64,000 nucleotides of DNA from assembly GCF_003600355.1 (NCBI RefSeq), contig NZ_CP032416.1, positions 1,756,183-1,820,182 on the forward strand, written 5' to 3'. The notes below the pieces were generated by a model. It was given only the letters and a program-made list of their open reading frames with translations. It did not search any database and had not been told where the DNA came from. The stretch is from Clostridium fermenticellae. GTDB lineage: Bacteria; Bacillota; Clostridia; Clostridiales; Clostridiaceae. Shown here piece by piece: positions 36,868-45,400 of the stretch; the first letter of the stretch is position 1; each line of letters opens with the position of its first letter. The position numbers and the translations under genes are program-made.

Positions 36868-37088
36868 ATTTTATTAAAAATGCATTTATTTTTAAAAGGT
36901 AAATTCATACCTTTTATTTCTTATATATTTCGAATCGTTGTCATGGATATGCATTATTTGAAAGCTATCTTATTCTTCTTGTTATTAAAATAAATTCTAT
37001 AATTCCATAATATAAAATTTTAGATTCTTTTTATTCATAGTTAAAATTATAACTATTCTTAAGAAAATATTTACCCGGCATTTATACT

Positions 37089-37985
37089 TTATTTCTCCTC
37101 CAATAATACTTTCTTAGTACATTCAATAAATCGCTTCATTGCTGGAGAAATATCCTGCAAGGAACGGATTGCTATACCAAGTTCACGATATACTGGTGGT
37201 AACAGTGGCCTTACTACAACACTTTTACCACAATTACAAAGAATTTTATCTAGAATCAGTTTCGGTAACATACTAATTCCTAAATTTTGTTCTACCATAA
37301 ACACAATTGTGTAATCAGAATTAGATGTAAACTTGTATTTCATTGAAATCCCCATTCTCCTAAAATATCTGCTGATATCCTTATCCAATCCATCCAGAGA
37401 CATGCACATAAGAAAAGAAGTTCCTGTGATAAACTTTGCCGGTATACAGTCATATTTTGCTAAAGGATGATTTTTAGGAAGTACTACAAGGTATGGATCA
37501 TTCTTCAGCTTTATCCATTTAAAAGTATGATATGGTTGTTTACTTACAAAACACAAATCAATGGAACCTTCCGCTAACCATTTTTCTAAACGCTCTAGGC
37601 TATTTTCCTCTAAAAGTTCAATCTGTATTTTAGGATATTTTTCCTGAAAGGTCCGAAATATTTTTGGTAACCATACACCGGCAACAGTGGGAAAACTACC
37701 AATACATACCTTACCAGTTTCTACTCCACGAATTAAATCAAATTCCTGATTGAGTTTGGCATTCAATTTCACTAATTCCCGGATAGTAGGAAGTACCCTC
37801 TGGCCCTCTGCTGTCAACTGTATCCCCTTATTACTTCTTCGTAAAATAGGAAAACCTACCTCTCTCTCTAGACTATTCATCATATGAGTGATTCCAGATT
37901 GAGTATATCCTAGAAACTCACAGGCTTTAGAAAAGCTGCCTTTATCAAGAGTATTTAGCAAAACCTCATACTTTTTGATATCCAT
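37089..37985 (-). CDS. LysR-family transcriptional regulator
   Basis: 298 residues. The N-terminal winged HTH (YEVLLNTLDKGSFSKACEFL, GYTQSGITHMMNSLEREVGF, LTAEGQRVLP) is followed by a periplasmic-binding-like effector domain from about residue 90. It lies downstream of the GRE2-activase unit on the same strand but has its own ribosome site (AAAGGAGAG) and is separated by a hairpin (38097-38136). It probably controls the GRE2 unit, whose promoter region carries repeated GTATTACTAAA boxes. The effector is unknown. Confidence 0.9.
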   Translation of the reverse strand: MDIKKYEVLLNTLDKGSFSKACEFLGYTQSGITHMMNSLEREVGFPILRRSNKGIQLTAEGQRVLPTIRELVKLNAKLNQEFDLIRGVETGKVCIGSFPTVAGVWLPKIFRTFQEKYPKIQIELLEENSLERLEKWLAEGSIDLCFVSKQPYHTFKWIKLKNDPYLVVLPKNHPLAKYDCIPAKFITGTSFLMCMSLDGLDKDISRYFRRMGISMKYKFTSNSDYTIVFMVEQNLGISMLPKLILDKILCNCGKSVVVRPLLPPVYRELGIAIRSLQDISPAMKRFIECTKKVLLEEK

Positions 37986-38096
37986 TTATCCTCTCTCCTT
38001 TAACACTATTCCTATTCCTTATCGTCATTTTTCTATTATACCAGAGCATCATTTCTTTCTATATACTCTCACAAATTGATGAATCATATGAAAATG

Positions 38097-38136
38097 AAGT
38101 ATTACCTTCTGTCACCTAAGACTTCTGGTAATACTT
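38097..38136 (-). terminator. Terminator after the GRE2 activase gene
   Basis: AAGTATTACC (38097-38106) pairs with GGTAATACTT (38127-38136). On the minus strand a short U-rich run follows. Moderate strength. Confidence 0.6.
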
Positions 38137-38142
38137 TATTTA

Positions 38143-39060
38143 TCAATCAGCCATGCCAAGAACTTCTATCATTATGCCCTCTTTAAGAAATCTTTCTTTT
38201 GTCTTTACCAATACCTCATCAGGTGGTGTCTCAAATTCTTGTTGAATAATTCCTACTTCTCTCCCTTTAGATATTCCCATATTATGATAAGGTAAAATAT
38301 TTATCCTCTTTAATCCCTGTGCAATCATAAAATCACAAAGTTGTTCCACATTCTGTTCACTATCATTTATATTATGAATAAAAGGAACTCTAATTATTAT
38401 TTTTTCTCTAATTTTTAGATCTTTTACAAGCATTAAAAGATTCCTCATAATAATTTCCGTTGAAACACCGATATACCTTTTATGCATTTCTGAATTCATA
38501 TGCTTAATATCAAAAAGGATGTAATCACATATTTCTGCTAACACATGCAAATCTTCATATTTACCATAGCCACTCGTTTCAATTGCCACAGATATATTTC
38601 TCTTTTTAGCCTCAGTTGCCAAATTTATCGCATACTCACTATTTGCTAAAACTTCACCACCACTTAAGGTAATTCCACCATTAGAATTTTCAAAAAATTG
38701 TTTATCCTTTTCGATTTCATCAATTAACTCCTCCAAATTGTACTCATGCGATTTCGTATAAAGTGCTTCAGAGCAACATGTTTCAATACATTTTCTACAC
38801 TGAATGCATTTTTCTCTATCTATAACAATCCCATTGTCCTGTGAATGCAGAGCATTAACAGGACAAGCTTCTATACAATGACCACATAAAATACACTTTT
38901 TCTTTTGGTAATGAATTGAAAAAAATGGGCTGCACAATTCCGGATTATGGCACCATGCACAATTTAATGGGCATCCTTTAAAAAATATAGTTGTACGAAT
39001 CCCGGGCCCATCCTCTGTACAAAAACGCTGCACTCCTCCTATATAACATGCTTTATTCAT
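38143..39060 (-). CDS. Glycyl radical enzyme activase 2
   Basis: 305 residues. The radical SAM motif is C30-C34-C37 in FFKGCPLNCAWCHNPE. The two inserted 4Fe-4S motifs are C56/C59/C62/C66 and C85/C88/C91/C95. GGITLSGGEVLAN follows. It activates GRE2 by hydrogen abstraction at the glycine. The gene begins 5 bp after the GRE2 stop codon without a clear Shine-Dalgarno sequence, so it probably relies on translational coupling. Here the activase follows its enzyme, whereas in the GRE1 unit it precedes it. Confidence 0.92.
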   Translation of the reverse strand: MNKACYIGGVQRFCTEDGPGIRTTIFFKGCPLNCAWCHNPELCSPFFSIHYQKKKCILCGHCIEACPVNALHSQDNGIVIDREKCIQCRKCIETCCSEALYTKSHEYNLEELIDEIEKDKQFFENSNGGITLSGGEVLANSEYAINLATEAKKRNISVAIETSGYGKYEDLHVLAEICDYILFDIKHMNSEMHKRYIGVSTEIIMRNLLMLVKDLKIREKIIIRVPFIHNINDSEQNVEQLCDFMIAQGLKRINILPYHNMGISKGREVGIIQQEFETPPDEVLVKTKERFLKEGIMIEVLGMAD

Positions 39061-39065
39061 TTTAA

Positions 39066-41429
39066 TTAACTTGGTACATGCGCAGTTCTTGAAATTATAT
39101 TGTCTTGTACATGTTTATCCAATTCTGTAAAGTAAGCAAGATATCCTGCTACCCTAACTAGCAAATTACGATACTTTTCTGGTTCTTTTTGTGCAGCTTT
39201 AAGAGTTTCATTATCTATAACATTAATCTGAATATGCTCTCCCATGTTGTCGAAATACGTTTTAATAACACTTTCCAGCACCTGGCGTCCTTTTTCACCT
39301 TGAATACTTCTAGGCTCAAATCTAATATTATATAAACATCCATCTTGTGCATTCTTTTGATCCAATTTCGCAACTGATTTTACTGCTGCTGTAGGTCCAT
39401 TTATATCTCTCCCCATTACAGGAGAACAGTTGTCATTGACAGCGTCATGTGCAAATCTTCCATCAGCAGAAGCAAGAACACTTTTTCCCTGAGAAACATT
39501 AAGAGATTGAGATTCTATTACAACTACATATTTTCCTCCTCTGGAATCATGATACCTCGATATACTTTTTCTATAATGTTTAACTATATCGGCAGCAATG
39601 GAATCAACATAATCATTATCATTTCCATATTTAGGAGCTTTATTTAAAAGAGTGAGTCTTATATCTTCTTTTCCCTTAAAATTAATATTCAGTGCATCCA
39701 TTAACTGATCCATGCTTAAAGTTTTCTTTTTAAATACTAATGTGTCAATTGCAGCTATTGCATCTGTTGTATTTCCAATACCACAAATAAATGCTCCCGA
39801 TTCAGAATATCTGGCTCCTCCAGATTGTACTGATTTTCCCTTTTCTATGCAATCATTAATAGTCATTGATGCAAAAGGTGCTGGTTCACGAAGTGCATGC
39901 ATAGCACCAACAACATTAAATCCAGTTAACATTAAATCTACAAAATAATCAATTTGTGTATAAAACGCCTTTTTTAATTTTTCTAGACTATCTATACTTT
40001 CAAGTTCACCCGTCTTAGGTCCAAGTTGTTCTCCATTTACTGGATTAATACCATTATGCAAAGCTAGCTCTAAACATTTTAGAAGGTTTACATAGCCTAC
40101 TGTTGGACGTCCATCTGAATATCCAGCTACACATGGCTGAACACATCCTTGAATTCCCCAATTTCTAGCTTCTTCTATGGAAACCCCAAACTTATCCATA
40201 ATAATAGGAATTACTAAATTATCATTAAAAAACGCTGGAGTAGCCATGCCTTCTTGAATCATTTTCAGAGCTTCTTCTACAAGTTTTTCTGGAGTTCCAT
40301 TAAAATAACGCAAAGATGCTGTTGGCTGAGATGTTTGCACTCCTTTGTTGGCTTTTAATACTAAATATGAAGTTTCATTGCTTGCATCCTTACCGTCTGA
40401 TGTTTGACCACCAATAATGAGATTTTGCCACATAGGATATCCTGCAAATGATTCACTATAAAATTTATCACGAAGTTTGATAATATCTGTAACTTTAATA
40501 AAAAAGCACTGTAAGATTTCTATAGCTTTCTCTTCTGTAATAGATCCCTTTGATAAATCGTTTACATAAAAATCATTAATATATTGATCAAATCTATGAA
40601 ATGAAATTCCGTGACCGTTCGTTTCAATGTTGATAATAACATGGATAAACCATACAAATTGCACTGCTTCCATGAATGTCTTTGCAGGCTTCAATGGTAT
40701 ATTTTTACAATTACTGCTAATTTCCAATAATTCATCTTTTCTCACCGGGTCTTTTTCTTTTTCAGCTAATTTTGCTGCCAATTCACTATAACGCCTTGCA
40801 AGTTCACCTACCCCATCAATAGCAATAATTACAGCATTCCAAAAATCTACTTGTTCTGCCTTTTCCCTGCAATCGATAACGGTTTCAGCAATTTTTTGCT
40901 GGCATTTTTCTTTATAATAATTCAAGCCATTTCTCAAGAGATTATAATAATCTGGAAGTAAGTGCCCTGTTCCGCAATCTCTGTTTCCGATAGTCATAAC
41001 ACCACTTTTTTCAGCATTTTTTGATTTTTCAGATAAATTTCTCTCTACTATTTTTTCAAAGCTATTGCCCTTCCATTTAGATAAAATTTGCACCAACTCC
41101 TTTTTTTCTTCATCTGTAATCAATAAAGGATCAGTCGGTCTTGTAGCAAATTCATCAATTTCTTCTACAATCCACTCCGAATTATATTCTGGAAAAACTG
41201 GAGCACAACGTGGTTTATCTGCAAGATTTCCTACAATCAATTCACCATCTTGTATAAAGATAGTCATATTTTTTAAAATATGTGCCAACATATACGCTTT
41301 TTGTAATACTGGTGGTTCTACTGCATGTTTTTCAATTGCCTCTGTAGCAAGTCTTGCTCTTTCTACACCAATACTTGGTTTTACTTTGTTTTGTTTCTCT
41401 TTTAACATTTTAATTCTTTCTGTCAACAT
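39066..41429 (-). CDS. Glycyl radical enzyme 2 (atypical active-site motif)
   Basis: 787 residues, similar to GRE1 over the whole length (SYLVLKANKGVQTSQPTASL, ATPAFFNDNLVIP, GRPTVGYVNLLKCLEL). The thiyl cysteine is C429 in IQGCVQPCV, but the residue two positions on is Gln431 instead of the Glu that acts as base in dehydratase-type enzymes. The glycyl site is G762 in RVAGYLAYF, with Leu instead of the usual Ser after Tyr. Both changes suggest chemistry different from GRE1, although a plain sequence variant cannot be excluded. AAGGGGGA precedes the ATG. It forms a two-gene unit with activase 2. Confidence 0.86.
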   Translation of the reverse strand: MLTERIKMLKEKQNKVKPSIGVERARLATEAIEKHAVEPPVLQKAYMLAHILKNMTIFIQDGELIVGNLADKPRCAPVFPEYNSEWIVEEIDEFATRPTDPLLITDEEKKELVQILSKWKGNSFEKIVERNLSEKSKNAEKSGVMTIGNRDCGTGHLLPDYYNLLRNGLNYYKEKCQQKIAETVIDCREKAEQVDFWNAVIIAIDGVGELARRYSELAAKLAEKEKDPVRKDELLEISSNCKNIPLKPAKTFMEAVQFVWFIHVIINIETNGHGISFHRFDQYINDFYVNDLSKGSITEEKAIEILQCFFIKVTDIIKLRDKFYSESFAGYPMWQNLIIGGQTSDGKDASNETSYLVLKANKGVQTSQPTASLRYFNGTPEKLVEEALKMIQEGMATPAFFNDNLVIPIIMDKFGVSIEEARNWGIQGCVQPCVAGYSDGRPTVGYVNLLKCLELALHNGINPVNGEQLGPKTGELESIDSLEKLKKAFYTQIDYFVDLMLTGFNVVGAMHALREPAPFASMTINDCIEKGKSVQSGGARYSESGAFICGIGNTTDAIAAIDTLVFKKKTLSMDQLMDALNINFKGKEDIRLTLLNKAPKYGNDNDYVDSIAADIVKHYRKSISRYHDSRGGKYVVVIESQSLNVSQGKSVLASADGRFAHDAVNDNCSPVMGRDINGPTAAVKSVAKLDQKNAQDGCLYNIRFEPRSIQGEKGRQVLESVIKTYFDNMGEHIQINVIDNETLKAAQKEPEKYRNLLVRVAGYLAYFTELDKHVQDNIISRTAHVPS

Positions 41430-41641
41430 ATAAGCATTCCCCCTTAAAAATTATAAAATTTACTACCAAGAATTTTGTCATTTTTTTGAATATATTTTTC
41501 TATTTTATGGTAGCATACTTCTTTTTAGTAGTAAAGTTCACTTATTTAATATCGGGTATTACTAAAAGTCATATACTTCCATTCAAAATATCTTGAAGTT
41601 TATGGTATTACTAAACAATGATATAATAACCTTATATTCAA
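41430..41641. promoter_or_regulatory. Promoter region of the GRE2 unit with repeated GTATTACTAAA boxes
   Basis: GTATTACTAAA occurs at 41556-41566 and 41605-41615, 49 bp apart, and a related TTTAGTAGTAAAG lies near 41525. Direct repeats of this spacing upstream of a LysR-linked operon are plausible LysR binding sites. Confidence 0.45.
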
Positions 41642-41800
41642 TATAGGATTTGTAATTCCAGGCTTAAGTTATACATAAGCTGACATTTCCAAAATGTAGG
41701 CACATTAAAAAATTTAATGCACAGGTCGAAATTTTTTAGGTGACGAATTTTGGAAATATCAACTAAAGTATAACTTAAGCCTGGAATTACAAACACTATA
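41642..41800. repeat. Large palindromic repeat (MITE-like), copy 1
   Basis: This 159-bp element has 33-bp terminal arms (41642-41674 and 41768-41800) that are inverted copies except near positions 6-7. The arms start TATAGGATTTGTAATTCC and run to AAGTTATAC. The interior forms a second hairpin with ATTTCCAAAAT and ATTTTGGAAAT. Ends and core match the element at 42358-42479. No coding capacity. Confidence 0.75.
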
Positions 41801-41856
41801 CTATTTTATAAAAATAAAGCATAATATTAATTATACATAATAGGAGGTAACTTAAA

Positions 41857-42321
41857 TTGGAATCAAATATTATTTTAATTGTCCTGTTACTCGTAGCAGT
41901 AATTGGAAAAGCTAATTCAGTAGCCCTAGGTATATGTGCCCTATTATTCTTTAAACTTTTAAATATTGATAAATATGTATTTCCATCACTTCAGGCAAAT
42001 GGTATATCAATAGGAGTTGTTATTCTCATTGCATCAATCTTAGTACCAATAGCAAATGGGACCGTACGTTTTTCAAATATTAAAGGTGTTTTTTCATCAT
42101 TTTTAGGTATATTTGCACTTTTAATTTCTTTATTCACTACATATTTAAGTGGTCTTGGAATGCAGTATCTCACAATTCAAGGACACAGTGAAGTAATGCC
42201 TGCTTTGATAATAGGTGCTGTAATTGCTGCTGCATTCTTAGGTGGAGTTCCAGTAGGGCCTATGATTACATCCGGAATAATAGCACTCGGACTCAAGGCT
42301 TTTCACAAAATAGGTATGTAA
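41857..42321 (+). CDS. DUF441 family membrane protein
   Basis: 154 residues, TTG start at 41857 after AGGAGGTAACTTAAA. Four hydrophobic segments and FFKLLNIDKYVFPSLQANGI, ISLFTTYLSGLGMQYLTIQG and GGVPVGPMITSGIIAL place it in the small DUF441/YeaL-type family. The function of the family is unknown. It is monocistronic, between two copies of the palindromic repeat, and convergent to polC. Confidence 0.82.
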   Translation: MESNIILIVLLLVAVIGKANSVALGICALLFFKLLNIDKYVFPSLQANGISIGVVILIASILVPIANGTVRFSNIKGVFSSFLGIFALLISLFTTYLSGLGMQYLTIQGHSEVMPALIIGAVIAAAFLGGVPVGPMITSGIIALGLKAFHKIGM

Positions 42322-42324
42322 AAA

Positions 42325-42349
42325 AACAGGTGTACTAATTGCACCTGTT
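42325..42349 (-). terminator. Hairpin terminator on the polC side
   Basis: AACAGGTG (42325-42332) pairs with CACCTGTT (42342-42349). The U-tract is on the minus strand, so it would stop transcripts from polC that read through the neighbouring repeat. Confidence 0.6.
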
Positions 42350-42357
42350 AAAATCCT

Positions 42358-42479
42358 TATAGAGTTTAAAATTCTAAGCTTAACTTATGCGTAGATCGGG
42401 ATTTCTAAAATTTTTTACGTGGCGTATTTTGGAAATCCCGGTCGGAGCATAAGTTAAGCTTTCATTTATAAACCCTATA
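42358..42479. repeat. Large palindromic repeat (MITE-like), copy 2
   Basis: This 122-bp element has arms at 42358-42390 (TATAGAGTTTAAAATTC...) and 42447-42479 (...TTTATAAACCCTATA), inverted with a few mismatches. The inner hairpin CGGGATTTC/GAAATCCCG encloses AAATTTTTTACGTGGCG, which matches AAATTTTTTAGGTGACG in copy 1. Confidence 0.75.
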
Positions 42480-42484
42480 AGCAA

Positions 42485-45400
42485 TTAAATAGCATCAAAG
42501 AAACTCATCTGGTCGCTCTCTGGAAGACCTTTTAAGCATCCAAATTTATCAAGAAGTTCTACAGCAGAGTTTCCTATTTTCCCACGTTTCCTTAAATCAT
42601 CTATTGACGTAAAAGGCTGCTTTTTAGCAGCATTATATATGCTCTCTGACGCAATATTCCCCATGCCGGATATACTATTTATAGGTGGTCTTAAGCCATC
42701 ATCTTCTACTAAGAATTTAGTGGCATGAGATTTATAAAAATCAATCGAAAGAAACTTGAATCCCCTTTCATACATTTCCAAAACTATCTCTAAGTCATCA
42801 TACATATCTTTATCTTTAGGAGTAGCTTCATTTCCCATCATCTCAATTTCCTTCATTTTACGTTCAACTTTTTCTTTTCCAAATATCATAAATTCACTAT
42901 CAAAAGCTTTCGCCCTGATTGAAAAATATGCAGCATAGTAAGCTTTTGGTATATGAACTTTGAACCATGCAATTCTAAAGGCCATCATAACATATGCTGC
43001 TGCATGCGCTTTAGGGAACATATATTTTATCTTCTTGCATGAATTTATGTACCATTCAGGAACTTTATGTTCTCTCATTAAAGCCTCGTATTCAGCCCAT
43101 TTTTTAGGGTCTTTAAGTGCCTTTCCTTTACGTACTGTTTCCATTATTTTAAAAGCAGTATTTGGAGGAAGTCCCCTTTTTATAAGATATATCATTATAT
43201 CATCTCTGGTACACACAGCTTCACTCAATGTAACTATGCCCTGGTCAATTAAGTCCTTTGCATTTCCGAGCCATACATCAGTACCATGAGAAAGCCCTGA
43301 TATACAAAGAAGTTCTGAAAATGTCTTAGGCATTGTATCGACAAGCATTCCACGTACAAACTTAGTTCCAAACTCAGGGATTCCAAGTGTTCCAACTTTA
43401 GAATTTATCTGCTCTGGAGTTACTTTAAGAGCTTCCGTTGACGAAAATAACGACATTGTTTCCTTATCATCAAGTGGTATTTTATGCGGATTTACTCCCG
43501 TTATATCCTGAAGCATTCTTATAACGGTAGGATCATCGTGTCCAAGTATATCAAGTTTCAAGAGGTTTTGGTCAATAGAATGATAATCAAAATGAGTTGT
43601 TATAATATTTGAATCTGGATCATCTGCTGGATGCTGTACTGGACAAAACTCAAATATTTCACGTCCTTTTGGAACAACTATTATTCCACCTGGATGTTGT
43701 CCAGTAGTTCTTTTTATACCTGTACATCCTTTTGATATTCTAGTTATTTCAGCCTTATTTATTGAAATATTTCTTTCCTCGTAATACTTCTTAACGTATC
43801 CAAATGCAGTTTTTTCTGCTACGGTACCTATTGTTCCAGCTTTAAATGTTGTACCTTTTCCAAATATTACTTCTGTATATTTGTGTGCCTTAGCCTGATA
43901 TTCTCCGGAGAAATTCAGATCTATATCTGGCTCTTTATCACCATTAAAACCAAGGAATGTTTCAAACGGTATATCCATTCCATCCTTATCCATTTTTTCT
44001 CCACATACAGGACAATTTTTATCCGGCAAATCAAATCCATTCTTAACACCATAATCATTAAAATCAGAATATTTGCATTTTGGACACCTATAATGCGGCG
44101 GCAGTGCATTAACTTCTGTTATACCTGTCATATTAGCTACAAAAGAAGACCCGACAGAGCCCCTTGAACCAACTAAATATCCATCTTCATTTGACTTCCA
44201 AACTAACTTTTGGGCTATGATATACATTACAGAAAACCCATTTTTTATTATCGATTCAAGTTCCCTATCCAATCTCTGCTGAACAATCTCCGGCAGTGAA
44301 TCTCCATATAACTCATGCGCTCTGTTGTAAGCTATATCCTTGATCGTCCGTTCACAGCCATCTATATGCGGGGGACATTTTTCCGGCGATATAGGACTTA
44401 TCCTATCACACATATCTGATATCTTATTTGTATTTGCAACTACTACTTCATACGCTTTTTCTTCTCCTAAATATGAAAATTCTTTAAGCATCTCATCTGT
44501 AGTTCTTAAATATAATGGTGCTTGATTATCTGCGTCTTTAAAGCCCTGACCTGCTTCTAGTATCCTTCTATATATTTCATCCTCAGGATCCATGAAATGT
44601 ACATCACAAGTTGCAACTACAAGTTTACCAAGCTTTTCTCCAAGCTTTACAATCCTCCTATTTATATCCTTTAAATACTCTCTATCCTGAACCTGACCGT
44701 TTCTAATCAGATAATCATTATTTCCAGGTGGCTGTATCTCAAGATAATCATATTCTCCGGCTATTTTTTCTACCTCTTCATCTGATTTTCCTAAAAGTAT
44801 TGCTTGATAGAGTTCACCTTCACTACATGCACTTCCTATGATTAAACCCTCCGAATACTTTTTATAAAGACTTTTTAATATACGCGGCTTTTTATAAAAG
44901 TAATGCAAATGAGAGTATGATACAAGTTTATAGAGATTTTTTAAACCCGTATAGTTTTTTGCAAGTATTATTGCATGGTAAGTTTTAAGCTTTTTATATT
45001 CTTCTTTTCTTGAAATCTCATCTCTCGCATATGTATCTATATCTGCAAGAGTAACTGCACCTCTATCTTTAAGTTTATCAATCATAATATTAAATATCTT
45101 AACCGTTGTATTAACATCATCTAAAGCTCTATGTGCAACTTCAACCTTTACACCTAATTTTTTCGCGATTCTTCCTAATTTATATGTCTTAAATTCAGGA
45201 AATAATTCCTGGGCTAGAGATAATGTATCTACATATGTAAAATCAAAATCATATCCAAGAAATTTGGCATTGTGTTTTAAAAAACCGATATCAAATTCAG
45301 CGTTGTGTGCAACTAAAACACTTTCAGATATAAACTCAAGCATTTTAGGAAACACTTTATCTATAGTTTCTGCATCTTTTACCATATCATCAGTTATATT

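Larger units (their letters stand above)
36474..37088. other. Promoter region between the LysR gene and the GRE1-mutase operon
   Basis: This 615-bp AT-rich region carries AATTCT/GGAATT inverted repeats (36728-36746), a full RGAATT-N3-AATTCY palindrome (36853-36867) and the direct repeat AATTCTATAATTCC (36993-37006). An 81-codon plus-strand frame here (36748-36993) has no ribosome site and a composition explained by AT bias, so it is not called as a gene. Confidence 0.6.

Noticed and set aside
36748-36993. 81-codon plus-strand frame rich in Ile, Leu and Tyr
   Set aside because: No ribosome site, lies in a promoter region crowded with AATTC-type palindromes, and the composition follows from high AT content.
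36474-37088. Cobalamin riboswitch before the operon that encodes the B12 mutase
   Set aside because: No B12-box-like sequence or matching stem pattern could be found by eye.
30589-41429. Possibility that the two GREs are pyruvate formate-lyase or 4-hydroxyphenylacetate/indoleacetate decarboxylases
   Set aside because: PFL has a CC pair at the thiyl site, and the aryl-acetate decarboxylases are near 900 residues (with a small second subunit in the hydroxyphenylacetate enzyme). Here the proteins are 785-787 residues, have single GCV sites and no small-subunit gene.
42358-42479. Palindromic repeat copies as CRISPR or integron att sites
   Set aside because: Copies are dispersed singly with no spacer periodicity and no linked cas or integrase genes.
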